Shown here piece by piece: positions 18,776 through 27,223 of a stretch of DNA of 64,000 nucleotides. The translations under genes were made by a program, and so were the position numbers. Within the stretch, counting starts at the first letter, position 1. Each line of letters starts with the position of its first letter. The DNA is from Paraburkholderia edwinii. GTDB lineage: Bacteria; Pseudomonadota; Gammaproteobacteria; Burkholderiales; Burkholderiaceae. The stretch is from NCBI RefSeq assembly GCF_019428685.1, contig NZ_CP080096.1:558001-622000 (forward strand). The letters are read 5' to 3'. Under the pieces are notes generated by a model, which worked only from the letters and a program-made list of their open reading frames with translations, had not been told where the DNA came from and did not search any database.

Positions 18776-19039
18776 TTACTTGCGCCCGGCGAGAAACGTC
18801 ACACCTTGCGGACCGTAACGTTCGGTATGCGTCATATTGGCCGGCAGATGAAAAACATCGCCTGTTTTGTAGAGGCGTTCTTCGTCGCCAACGCGGATGT
18901 AAATTTCGCCGGCAAGAATCAGCGCCTTCGCTTCGAACGGATGCGCGTGTTCTTCACGCGCACCGGCTTCGTACTGCACGGTGACGAATTCTGTGAATCC
19001 CTCTTTGGCAAGCGCTTCGGTAAAGGCTTCGCGTTGCAT
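18776..19039 (-). CDS. Small single-domain cupin protein
   Basis: This 87-residue protein is a minimal cupin. Motif 1 is EEHAHPFEAKALILAGEIYI, with His residues that would bind a metal, and motif 2 is YKTGDVFHLPANMTHTERYG. The function is unknown; single-domain cupins often act as small sugar- or metal-binding proteins or isomerases. The start ATG at 19039 is preceded by GGAGGA. It is on the same strand as the OsmC gene and may share a transcript with it. Confidence 0.8.
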   Translation of the reverse strand: MQREAFTEALAKEGFTEFVTVQYEAGAREEHAHPFEAKALILAGEIYIRVGDEERLYKTGDVFHLPANMTHTERYGPQGVTFLAGRK

Positions 19040-19187
19040 GCGCGTGTCCTCCGTCGGGCGGTTCTACGTAGTGTTGAGCAGACTCGATGGTTCGATGGTG
19101 AGCCTGTTCACTGTTCACCCAGTATAGGTGGCCGCCCGCGGCGCATACAAGACGAGCAAGCGCCGGCAACCCGCCGGCGCCCGGGCA

Positions 19188-20573
19188 CTACATGCGCGGC
19201 CTGATGTTCTGATTGAGCCGGAAGAAATTGGTGGGATCGTATTTCGTCTTTACATCGACGAGCCGTTCATAGTTGCTGCCGAACGCGGCACGAACTTCGC
19301 TTGCGCCTTCGTCGCCGAGGAAATTTACGAGGCAGGTGTAGCTCGAATGCGGCTTGAGCGCATCCGAGAAGCCGCGAGCCCACGCAATATTCGGCGAACA
19401 TTGCGCCGCGTCGACCCACTTCGCTTCGATGCCGATACTGAAGCCCGCGTTACGGTGAGGAAATGCGGTAGCGGCTGCATCGACCTTGTTGACGGCGCCG
19501 CTGAAGATCTGCACGAGCACCGCGTTGAGGTTCGACGGCGCCTCGTTGCTTTGCTCGACGATCACATCGATGGCGGCGTCGCTCAATTCGCGTACGAACG
19601 TCGAGCGCCAGTAGTTGTGCAGGCCGTCGGGGTGCGTCGCGTCGGCGAGTTTTTGCATCGCTGGAAACGGCATCGGCTGTATCGCTTCGAATACGGGCTG
19701 CGCAACGGCTCTTAGCGATTGAACGATCGGCTCGCCTGCTTCGAGGCTGCCGCAATAGCACATCATGATGGCTACCGCCGGCGCGCCTTCGGGCGTCGTG
19801 ATGAGGCCTGCGTAGGCCGTCAGTTCTTCAGGCGCGGTCTGCATCAAGTCGCGATAAAAGCGCAGCACGGTTGCAGCCTCGCTGCGCGGATAAGCGATCA
19901 TGCCGCCAAGCACGGTCGAAACCGGATGCGCGCGAAACCGAAACGACGTGACGACGCCAAAATTGCCGCCACCGCCGCGCAGCGCCCAGAACAGGTCCGA
20001 ATGCGACGCGTCATGCACCTGCAGCACCTCGCCTTGAGCACTGACGACATCGCAAGAGAGCAGGCTGTCGCAAGTCAGGCCGTATTTGCGCGCGAGCCAA
20101 CCGACGCCGCCGCCGAGCGCAAGGCCCGCGACCCCGGTTTTCGACACCACGCCGGCCGGCACCGCGAGACCATGCGGATGCGTTTCGCGATCGACGTCTT
20201 CGAGCAGCGCGCCCGCCTCGACGGTGACGGTACGCGAAGGGGCGTCGACGCTGACCTGTTTCATCAGCGAAAGATCGATCACGAGGCCGTCGTCGCACAG
20301 CGCGCGGCCTGCGACGTTGTGTCCGCCGCCTTTGACTGCAACAAGCAGGTTGTTGATGCGCGCGAACTGCACGGCACGCACGACATCGTTTGTCGATCCG
20401 CAGCGCGCGATGAGGCCCGGCCGCTTGTCGATGCTCGCATTCCACAGCGTGCGTGCAGTGTCGTAGTCCGAATCGCCGGGCAAAAGCGACTGGCCCGCAA
20501 ATGAATTGATAAAACGCTTAACCGTGCGCAGCTCGACGATCGAGCCATCGGCGTGCTTGAGTATTCCGCTCAT
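19188..20573 (-). CDS. FAD-linked oxidoreductase of the berberine-bridge type (BBE)
   Basis: This 461-residue protein has an FAD-binding PCMH domain in the first half: LVAVKGGGHNVAGRALCDDGLVIDLS, whose His is the usual covalent FAD attachment residue, and GLALGGGVGWLARKYGLTCD. The C-terminal BBE motif is KYDPTNFFRLNQNI. Such enzymes oxidise sugars or secondary metabolites with oxygen; the substrate is not predictable. The second Cys of bicovalent members is not evident after GWLARKYGLTCD, though that segment does contain a Cys. The ATG at 20573 follows AAGGAG. No signal peptide is present. It is divergent from the dioxygenase gene at 20837; the 263 bases between show no clear operator. Confidence 0.88.
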   Translation of the reverse strand: MSGILKHADGSIVELRTVKRFINSFAGQSLLPGDSDYDTARTLWNASIDKRPGLIARCGSTNDVVRAVQFARINNLLVAVKGGGHNVAGRALCDDGLVIDLSLMKQVSVDAPSRTVTVEAGALLEDVDRETHPHGLAVPAGVVSKTGVAGLALGGGVGWLARKYGLTCDSLLSCDVVSAQGEVLQVHDASHSDLFWALRGGGGNFGVVTSFRFRAHPVSTVLGGMIAYPRSEAATVLRFYRDLMQTAPEELTAYAGLITTPEGAPAVAIMMCYCGSLEAGEPIVQSLRAVAQPVFEAIQPMPFPAMQKLADATHPDGLHNYWRSTFVRELSDAAIDVIVEQSNEAPSNLNAVLVQIFSGAVNKVDAAATAFPHRNAGFSIGIEAKWVDAAQCSPNIAWARGFSDALKPHSSYTCLVNFLGDEGASEVRAAFGSNYERLVDVKTKYDPTNFFRLNQNIRPRM

Positions 20574-20836
20574 CAAATGCTCCTTAGAAGTCGGCTGAGC
20601 CACGACTGGCGTCGTGGCGGTTAGCGCGATGTCCTTCGAAAGCGCTTGAATCTATTTATGGCCTTTTGCGCGACGCCGCTTCGCTCATGAGGCGAAGGGC
20701 GGTCGCGCTTTCCCGAACTGACGAAGCGGCGCATGAATCCCTCATTCTTCGCTCATTTTCAGCATTTAGGATAAGCCTCAACGTTGGCCGCAATGCGGTT
20801 GTTGAATGAGTTTGAGCAACCCGAACGGGAGGCATC

Positions 20837-21790
20837 ATGTTGGTACCGGTTATCGATATCTCCGCGCTCTTTGAAGATGACCCGGAAGGCTGGGAAGTCG
20901 TTGAGGACAAACTGTACGAAGCTCACACGACGGTGGGCTTCTCGATCCTGACGGGCCACGGCATACCGCCGCGGATGATGAACGACGTGTTTGCCGCATC
21001 GGCGCGCTTTTACGCGCTGCCGCTCGAGCAGAAACTCGCGTATCGCTATGGCGCGAATCTGCGCGGCTACCTGCCGCTCAACACGTCGACGTTGATCCGC
21101 TCGACGCTGGGCTCCGCGCGCAAGCCGAATCACAGCGAGTCGTTTATCGTGCTCGATGAACTCGACGAGGGCCTGCGCGAACAGTGGGCGCGTTCGGCGG
21201 TCGGCGGCCATCAGGTATGGCCGCGAGATGCAAAGTTCGAAATCGCGGTGCGACGCTATCGCGCGGCGATGTCGCGCGTCGCGCACGCGGTGGTCCGCTG
21301 TTTTTCATGCATGCTCGGTTTGCAGCACGACGGTCTCGACCGCTACTTTGCGCGGCCGAATCCGATTTTGCGTTTGTTGCACTATCCGGCACTGCCGAAC
21401 CGCGAGGCTGACCAGTTCGGCTCGGCGCCGCATACCGACTACGGCTGCTTCACCTTTATCGCGCAGGACAACGTGGGCGGCCTGCAGATCAAGGCGGCGG
21501 ACGGCAGCTGGTTCGACGTGCCGACCATCGAGCATGCGCTCGTGCTGAACACGGGGCAGATCATGGAGGCCTGGAGCGACGGCCTCTTCACGGCGACGCC
21601 GCACCGCGTGCTCAACCATCGGGAACAATCGCGCTATTCGATCGGCTTCTTCTACGATTGCGAATTGAACACGCGCGTGATGCCGCTGACGTCGATGCCG
21701 GAACCGAGGTGCGATTGCACGCCGCAGCCGAAGACCTACGGCGAACATCTCGAGACGATGCTGCGCGCGAACTACTCATTCACGAATTGA
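20837..21790 (+). CDS. Isopenicillin-N-synthase-like Fe(II)/2-oxoglutarate dioxygenase
   Basis: This 317-residue non-heme iron oxygenase has an N-terminal DIOX_N region (VPVIDISALFEDDPEGW, VGFSILTGHGIPPRMM) and a C-terminal catalytic core. The iron-binding triad is visible: PHTDYGCFTF gives His and Asp, and TPHRVLNH gives the distal His. RYSIGFF supplies the Arg-x-Ser that binds the 2-oxoglutarate carboxylate. Family members act on amino acids, lipids or secondary metabolites; the substrate here is unknown. GGGAGG lies just before the ATG. No biosynthetic cluster surrounds it. Confidence 0.88.
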   Translation: MLVPVIDISALFEDDPEGWEVVEDKLYEAHTTVGFSILTGHGIPPRMMNDVFAASARFYALPLEQKLAYRYGANLRGYLPLNTSTLIRSTLGSARKPNHSESFIVLDELDEGLREQWARSAVGGHQVWPRDAKFEIAVRRYRAAMSRVAHAVVRCFSCMLGLQHDGLDRYFARPNPILRLLHYPALPNREADQFGSAPHTDYGCFTFIAQDNVGGLQIKAADGSWFDVPTIEHALVLNTGQIMEAWSDGLFTATPHRVLNHREQSRYSIGFFYDCELNTRVMPLTSMPEPRCDCTPQPKTYGEHLETMLRANYSFTN

Positions 21791-21832
21791 TGCATTGAAT
21801 GGAGCGCGCGCGGCAGCATCGTGGAACAACGG

Positions 21833-22927
21833 TTACTGAGTCGACAGGTCGATGCGGCCGAATACGCCTGTTGTCTTGCTCGGACCGGCGGCAAAGAACA
21901 GCGTATTGCTCGGCTGATTATCGACATCGTTGCCGAAGCTCATGCCCCACAGGCCCGTCTGCAAGAACGGCTGCCCGTTGCCGAGCATGAGCTTGCCCAT
22001 ATCCTGGCCGGTGGTCGGGTTGAAGACTTCGATAAAGCCTGAGCCGAAGTTGCCGACCAGCATCATGCCCGACAGCGGGCCGAAGTTCGACGGCGCGAGC
22101 ACCATGCCCCACGGCGCATTGAGCACGCCGCCGTTGCTGACGATGCGGCGGATGAAGTTGCCGTTCAGATCGAATTCGTCAAGCACGCCGAGGCCGTCAC
22201 CGGTAACCTGAGCCGCCTTCGCCGCGTTCTGCTGCGCGTAGGTGACGAACACGCTATTGCCGAGGTGCTGGATGCCAAAAGGCGCAAAGCCGGCTGGCAT
22301 GTTGGGGTCGACGAACTGGCCGGAGGGCTGGATCTTTTGGAACTGCGCGTCGAACATGTCGACCTTCGCGCCGTGGAAGTCCGTTGCGTAAAGGCGATTC
22401 TGGCCGTTCACGTTCACCATCGTGATGCCCTTGTAATTCGCGCCGCCTGCGGCATCGTCGAATGCGGTCACGGCTTCGGTCGGCAGCACGTTGGGCGACC
22501 ACGCGGTGATCGTGCCGGCGAATGTCGCCCAGATGAACACGGCCTTGTTGGGCGCACCGCCATTGGCGCTGATCATGAAGTCGGTGGTCGGGTTGAAGAT
22601 GATGCCGGTCGGGCTGGCGGGACCGTTCGTGCCGTCCGGCATCGAGACGACTAGCGACTGGATGTTGCCGTTGCCGTCGAACAGTGAGGCTTTTTGAGTG
22701 TTGTTATCGGAGACCCACATCGTTGCGGTGGGGTTGAAGGCGACGCCCCAACCGTTCTGCAGGTCCGGGTCGGCCTTGGTGGCGACAATGCTGCCATCGG
22801 AATCGAGCAGCGTTTCGTTGAAGGTTTGCGTGGCAGGCGGCGGGTTGTCATCTCCGCCACAGGCGGCGACGACGATAGCGGCCGATGCTGCGAGCGCGAG
22901 AGCGAGAAGGGTTTTGCGAGTTATCAC
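21833..22927 (-). CDS. TIGR03118-type beta-propeller lipoprotein
   Basis: This 364-residue exported protein starts from GTG at 22927, where CAGGAG is correctly spaced, giving ITRKTLLALALAASAAIVVAAC as a lipoprotein signal with the lipobox VAAC. The body matches the uncharacterised TIGR03118 family: NGWGVAFNPTATMWVSDNNTQKASLFDGNG, SPTGIIFNPTTDF, NRLYATDFHGAKVDMFD, PFGIQHLGNSVFVTYA and NAPWGMVLAPSNFGPLSG. The repeated strand pattern indicates a beta-propeller. The function is unknown. An upstream in-frame ATG at 22990 would spoil the signal peptide and is rejected. Confidence 0.85.
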   Translation of the reverse strand: MITRKTLLALALAASAAIVVAACGGDDNPPPATQTFNETLLDSDGSIVATKADPDLQNGWGVAFNPTATMWVSDNNTQKASLFDGNGNIQSLVVSMPDGTNGPASPTGIIFNPTTDFMISANGGAPNKAVFIWATFAGTITAWSPNVLPTEAVTAFDDAAGGANYKGITMVNVNGQNRLYATDFHGAKVDMFDAQFQKIQPSGQFVDPNMPAGFAPFGIQHLGNSVFVTYAQQNAAKAAQVTGDGLGVLDEFDLNGNFIRRIVSNGGVLNAPWGMVLAPSNFGPLSGMMLVGNFGSGFIEVFNPTTGQDMGKLMLGNGQPFLQTGLWGMSFGNDVDNQPSNTLFFAAGPSKTTGVFGRIDLSTQ

Positions 22928-23144
22928 GTGGAGCTCCTGTTGAGGTTGTTCTGGGCATGAACGGTTTTTCGCGGCGCAAAAACTTTGCACGCATGCCTAA
23001 CCATGTGCGCCGATACGGGGGTGGCACTATCGCGGCGCATCGCGTAGCAAGCCTATGCAATGTGCAGCACACACAAAACAGCATCTGGAGAAGCTTTATT
23101 CCTAAGAAATGAAGTGAACGCGCGGACGTGAAGTTGTTGAATGA

Positions 23145-23336
23145 ATGAAAGGCTTTTGCACCAGGAGCAGGTGGGCACATGCTCATCAATGGCGCTCAAT
23201 GGTGAGGAAATACGGGATCCGGGCGATACAGGGTTCGCACGCGCGACGGTGCGAAGCGATGTATCGAAAGACGTCGCAAGGAGGTGGCAAAAAGGTACAC
23301 ACAATCCGACACGCATTCGCCACGAGAATCGGCTAA
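23145..23336 (+). pseudogene. Possible remnant of a tyrosine recombinase
   Basis: Within the 611-base space between the lipoprotein gene and gspI, a short frame ends KKVHTIRHAFATRIG and then stops. HTIRHAFAT matches the H-x-x-R box II of tyrosine recombinases (for example HTLRHSFAT). Nothing upstream supplies box I, and the catalytic Tyr region is absent, so at best this is a decayed fragment. I see nothing else coding in 22928-23538. Confidence 0.3.
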
Positions 23337-23538
23337 GTTCGCTTGGACATTCGCGGGTTCTCCTTTGCGGGCGCGGGGAGCAGGCATCGGGTTCGGGGTG
23401 TTTGTTATTTGAGCGGACTCGCGATGAGATGAGACTCCACCGATTCGACATAAGCGAGCGATGCGGATGAAGCCAGGGGGTGGTGGTGCGGGGTGTGTGC
23501 GGCGTGGTGGCGGCTGTGGCCAGGGCCGTCGGTCGGTG

Positions 23539-23922
23539 ATGAGCTTTGATGAGACCGTTCGAGGGTTCACGCTGATCGAAGTGCTGATTGCGCTGGCGAT
23601 TGTGGCGATCGCGATGGGCGCGGTGCTGCGGGCGATTGGATCGCTTGCGGCGGATACGGATTCGGCGAGGGCGCATCTGCTTGCGCTGTGGAGCGCGGAT
23701 AACGCGTTGAGCGAATTGCGTATTACGTCGGCCTGGCCAGAGCCGGGGCAAAAGACGTTTGCTTGTCCGCAAGGGGCTTATCGGTTTGTTTGCCGGCAGG
23801 TGGTGACGGTGATGCCGAGTCCGATTGTCAGGCAGGTGACGGTGAGTGTTTATCCGTCGGCTGCGAGTCGGGGGGTGTTGGCTGAGGTTGTGACGGTGGT
23901 GCAGGATGAGGCGCGCCACTAG
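23539..23922 (+). CDS. gspI: Type II secretion minor pseudopilin GspI
   Basis: This 127-residue prepilin has a short leader ending VRG followed by FTLIEVLIALAIVAIAMGAVL, the hydrophobic N-terminal helix with Glu5 required for pseudopilus assembly. The remainder (NALSELRITSAWPEPGQ) is typical of GspI. The ATG at 23539 gives the usual short leader; an upstream ATG at 23461 would add a Gly-rich stretch. Its stop overlaps the gspJ start by 17 bases. The other gsp genes lie 23-39 kb away, which is unusual; GspI normally sits between gspH and gspJ. Confidence 0.9.
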   Translation: MSFDETVRGFTLIEVLIALAIVAIAMGAVLRAIGSLAADTDSARAHLLALWSADNALSELRITSAWPEPGQKTFACPQGAYRFVCRQVVTVMPSPIVRQVTVSVYPSAASRGVLAEVVTVVQDEARH

Positions 23923-24571
23923 GCCACGGCGTGCCCTTGCACGCGCATCCGGCTTCACGCTGATCGAAATGCTCGTGGCGATCGCGCTGCTCGCGGTGAT
24001 TGCCGTCCTTGCATGGCGAGGACTCGATGCGACCGTGCGCGGACGTGACGATGTGACTTCCAATCTTGCTGAAACGCGGCTCCTGGGCCGTTACTTTTCC
24101 CAATTGCAGTTCGACATGATCAACCTCGTCACGCCGGATGAGGTGTTTGGTCCGCCGTTGAGGATTCGGCGCGATGAGCTTGTGCTGATCCGGCACCTGG
24201 GTGTCGGTAATTCGCCTACACAGGTGCAGGTGGTACGGTATCAGCTGAAAGGTCATCAGTTGATGCGCAGTGCGTCGCAGCCGTTGTCGTCGCTGTCGCA
24301 GCTTGCGGATGCGCTGCATCATATGGATGACTTTGCGAGCGTGGTGGCGAGCGATCGGGCGCGCGGGATGACGCTTGCGGTGTGGGTGCCGCAGGTGGGG
24401 TGGACGGGTGATCAGAAGGTGCTGGACAGCACCTATGCGCGATTTCTCCAGGTACATGGCGTGAGCAACGGTACGTCGGTCGGTTTGCCGCTGCCGCGCG
24501 GCATCCGCTTTACGGTGACGATGGGTGCGTCTCCCGTCGAGTTCGTCCGCACGCTTCCGATCGGCCAGTAG
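23906..24571 (+). CDS. gspJ: Type II secretion minor pseudopilin GspJ
   Basis: This 221-residue prepilin has the leader MRRATRPRRALARASG and then [25 protein letters not shown], with the conserved Glu5. The later sequence VLAWRGLDATVRGRDDV and FVRTLPIGQ fits GspJ, a pseudopilus-tip component that assembles with GspI and GspK. It overlaps gspI by 17 bases, so the two are translationally coupled. gspK, its direct partner, is found 37 kb away on the other strand. Confidence 0.9.
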   Translation: MRRATRPRRALARASGFTLIEMLVAIALLAVIAVLAWRGLDATVRGRDDVTSNLAETRLLGRYFSQLQFDMINLVTPDEVFGPPLRIRRDELVLIRHLGVGNSPTQVQVVRYQLKGHQLMRSASQPLSSLSQLADALHHMDDFASVVASDRARGMTLAVWVPQVGWTGDQKVLDSTYARFLQVHGVSNGTSVGLPLPRGIRFTVTMGASPVEFVRTLPIGQ

Positions 24572-24784
24572 CGGCGGCGACACTCTGTAGCCGCGGCGAA
24601 CCATTGGGTCAATGGTCCAATCCGCAGTCGCGCGTTGTCCAATCACCCGTGTCAATTTTGCCTTCTGTCATATCGCATCGAAACCGCCCACAACGTTGAG
24701 CGGTGCGCTCGCATAGCGGCTAAAAAATGCTTTAAAGCAATGTGACAGCAAGTCTCCATGCGCCTCTCCAATGCGCGGCAAAAT

Positions 24785-24802
24785 GGTCCGTAACATTCGT
24801 CA
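24785..24802 (+). promoter_or_regulatory. Copy A of the island's shared TCCGTAAC motif
   Basis: GGTCCGTAACATTCGTCA lies in the 343-base gap before the first TPR glycosyltransferase; the TCCGTAAC core ends 121 bases before its ATG. Matching cores occur upstream of the giant exoprotein, the DING-like gene and gspK at nearly the same distance. It may be the -35 element of an ECF-sigma promoter or a regulator site. Confidence 0.5.
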
Positions 24803-24914
24803 CACGGGTGTTACTCCCTGTCCGCTAGTCTGATTGCTCAGATCGGGAAGCGGCATACGGTTCGCGCTGGTCTGTGCTCACTGTGTCTCAACAGGACAGG
24901 ATCAGGAGGCGGGC

Positions 24915-27134
24915 ATGGAGGTCGTTCACCCAACCGGCACGCGCGAGGGCGCGTCCGTACCGACGGATGCGGCACGGCGCCAGGCCACCGCGCATTTCTC
25001 ACGGGGCAGGGATCTGCACGGCACCAGCAAGTTCGACGATGCCGCTCGCGAATATCAGGCCGCACTCGCGGTGTATCCCGACTATGCGGAAGCGCTTCAT
25101 CTGTTTGGCGTGCTGGAATTTCAGCGTGGCAATGCAGCGGTATCGGAAGCGTTGCTTCGGCAGTCGGTAGCGCTTGCCGACGCAGTCAACCCGATTTCAG
25201 ATCTGGGCGCGGTGCTGGCGGCGAACGGCAAAGCCGATGAAGGCATGGCACAACTGGATCGCGCGCTGCAGCTGGATCACAACCACGTGCAGACGCTGAT
25301 CCGTCGCGCCAACATGCTGATGGGCATGCGCCGATACGACGAGGCGTTGGCCGGCTATGACCGCGCGCTTGCCGTGTCGCCGTTGACGCTCGATGCGTTA
25401 TGCAATCGCGGCGCCGCGTTGCGCGCACTGGGACGGCTGCAGGATGCGGTGGAAAGCTACCAGCGCGCGCTGACCGTCGATCCGAGATCGTTCGAATCGT
25501 TCTACAACCTCGCAAATGTGCAGCGCGATTTGCAGCGCAATGCGGAGGCGCTACAGAACTACGATCGCGCGCTGGTGATTGTTCCGAACCATGCCGATAT
25601 TCTGTCGGCGCGTGGGCGCACGCTAGTCGACTTGGGGCGTGCGCGCGAGGCGCTCGCGAGCTTCAACGAAGCGATTGCGACGCGGCCGGATTTTGTCGAA
25701 GCGATCTACAACAGCGCAGTGGCGCTTGAGCGGCTTGGGCGAGCGGAAGAAGCGCTGGAGCGGTGCGACCGTGTGCTTGCGCTGGAGCCGAATCATGCGA
25801 AGGCGTTGGCCGCGCGCGGCAATGCGCTGCTGCATCTGACGCGCTATGAAGAGGCTGCGCACGCGTACCAACGCGCGCTTGAACTCGAACCCGGCGCTGT
25901 AGACGTGCTCTGCAACCGTGGCACGGCATTGCGCCACATCGAACGGCATGAAGAAGCGCTGCTGAGCTACGACGCAGCGCTTGCCGGTAGCGCGAACTTC
26001 CCCGAAGCCTGGTGTAATCGCGGCAATGTGCTTCAAGACTTGCATCGCTATGAAGAAGCGATGAACTCGTATGACCGTGCGATCGCTGTCAGCCCCAAGT
26101 ATCCGATCGCCTGGTTCAACCGCGGCAATGTATTGCTCGAAACAAATCGCCTTGATGCCGCGCTGCAAGCGTATGACAAGGCAGTTGCGCTGGATCCGAA
26201 CTACGCGGATGCGCACTTTGGGCAGGGCTTTATTCATCTGGTGCAGGGCGACTTCGCGAACGGCTGGCCGAAATACGAGTGGCGCTTACGCGATCCGAAG
26301 TCCGAGTACAACCGCCGCAGGTTTGCGCAGCCGCGCTGGACTGGCGAGCAGCCGCTGCAAGGCCGCACGATTCTGATTCACGCGGAGCAGGGCTTTGGCG
26401 ACACGCTGCAGTTTTGCCGCTACGTCGAACGGTTTGCGGACATGGGTGCGCAGGTCGTGCTCGAAGTGCAGCCCGCGTTGCGCTCGCTGCTTGCGCCGTT
26501 GCAGGGCGCTGCGCAGGTGATCGCGCTCGGCGATCCGCTGCCGCTGCATGACTTTCAGTGTCCGCTGCTTAGTCTGCCGTTCGCATTGAAGACAGAGCTG
26601 TCGAACATCCCCGCCGATACGCCTTATGTTCACGCGAATCCCGACTTGATGTCGAAGTGGGCCGAAACGTTGGGCGCGAAACGCCGCATGCGGGTAGGCG
26701 TGGCGTGGTCGGGCAATCCTGAGCACAAAAACGACCGCAACCGTTCGATGGAACTCGCGACGCTGTCGCCGCTGTTAGACCTCGATATCGAATGGATCAA
26801 CTTGCAGAAAATCGTACGTGGACGCGATCTCACCGTGCTCGAAGCGTCGCCGTTGCGGAACTTCGATGCGGACCTTCGTGATTTCTCTGATACGGCTGCG
26901 CTGATGGAGTCGCTCGATCTCGTGATCTCGGTCGACACCGCAGTGGCGCACCTTGCGGGCTCGCTCAATCGCCCCGTGTGGATTCTGCTGCCGCATCTCG
27001 GTGAATGGCGTTGGATGCGCGAGCGTAACGACAGCCCGTGGTATCCGAGTGCGCGTCTGTTCCGGCAATCGGCTGCGGGCCGCTGGAACGACGTAGTTGA
27101 CACGGTTCGGCAAGAGCTGGTCCGCAAGATATAG
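24915..27134 (+). CDS. TPR-repeat glycosyltransferase (GT9/heptosyltransferase-like C-terminus), copy 1
   Basis: This 739-residue, probably cytosolic protein has about twelve tetratricopeptide repeats in its first 440 residues (for example YDEALAGYDRALAVSP and YEEAMNSYDRAIAVSPKYP). They are followed by GDFANGWPKYEWR and a glycosyltransferase-9-like domain: ILIHAEQGFGDTLQFCRYV, MRVGVAWSGNPEHKNDRNRS, and DFSDTAALMESLDLVISVDTAVAHLAG. TPR-linked transferases of this type are predicted to glycosylate proteins or envelope glycans. AGGAGG precedes the ATG at 24915. It is first in a run of three paralogues leading to the giant exoprotein gene, which could be their acceptor (inference). Confidence 0.85.
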   Translation: MEVVHPTGTREGASVPTDAARRQATAHFSRGRDLHGTSKFDDAAREYQAALAVYPDYAEALHLFGVLEFQRGNAAVSEALLRQSVALADAVNPISDLGAVLAANGKADEGMAQLDRALQLDHNHVQTLIRRANMLMGMRRYDEALAGYDRALAVSPLTLDALCNRGAALRALGRLQDAVESYQRALTVDPRSFESFYNLANVQRDLQRNAEALQNYDRALVIVPNHADILSARGRTLVDLGRAREALASFNEAIATRPDFVEAIYNSAVALERLGRAEEALERCDRVLALEPNHAKALAARGNALLHLTRYEEAAHAYQRALELEPGAVDVLCNRGTALRHIERHEEALLSYDAALAGSANFPEAWCNRGNVLQDLHRYEEAMNSYDRAIAVSPKYPIAWFNRGNVLLETNRLDAALQAYDKAVALDPNYADAHFGQGFIHLVQGDFANGWPKYEWRLRDPKSEYNRRRFAQPRWTGEQPLQGRTILIHAEQGFGDTLQFCRYVERFADMGAQVVLEVQPALRSLLAPLQGAAQVIALGDPLPLHDFQCPLLSLPFALKTELSNIPADTPYVHANPDLMSKWAETLGAKRRMRVGVAWSGNPEHKNDRNRSMELATLSPLLDLDIEWINLQKIVRGRDLTVLEASPLRNFDADLRDFSDTAALMESLDLVISVDTAVAHLAGSLNRPVWILLPHLGEWRWMRERNDSPWYPSARLFRQSAAGRWNDVVDTVRQELVRKI

Positions 27135-27223
27135 ACGGCGACTTCGCGCCATAGCCGCAAGAGTCATAGTCGTACGAATACAAGCAAGCGCAAACGCAGT
27201 GACGTCCGACGAGAGGATCATCG

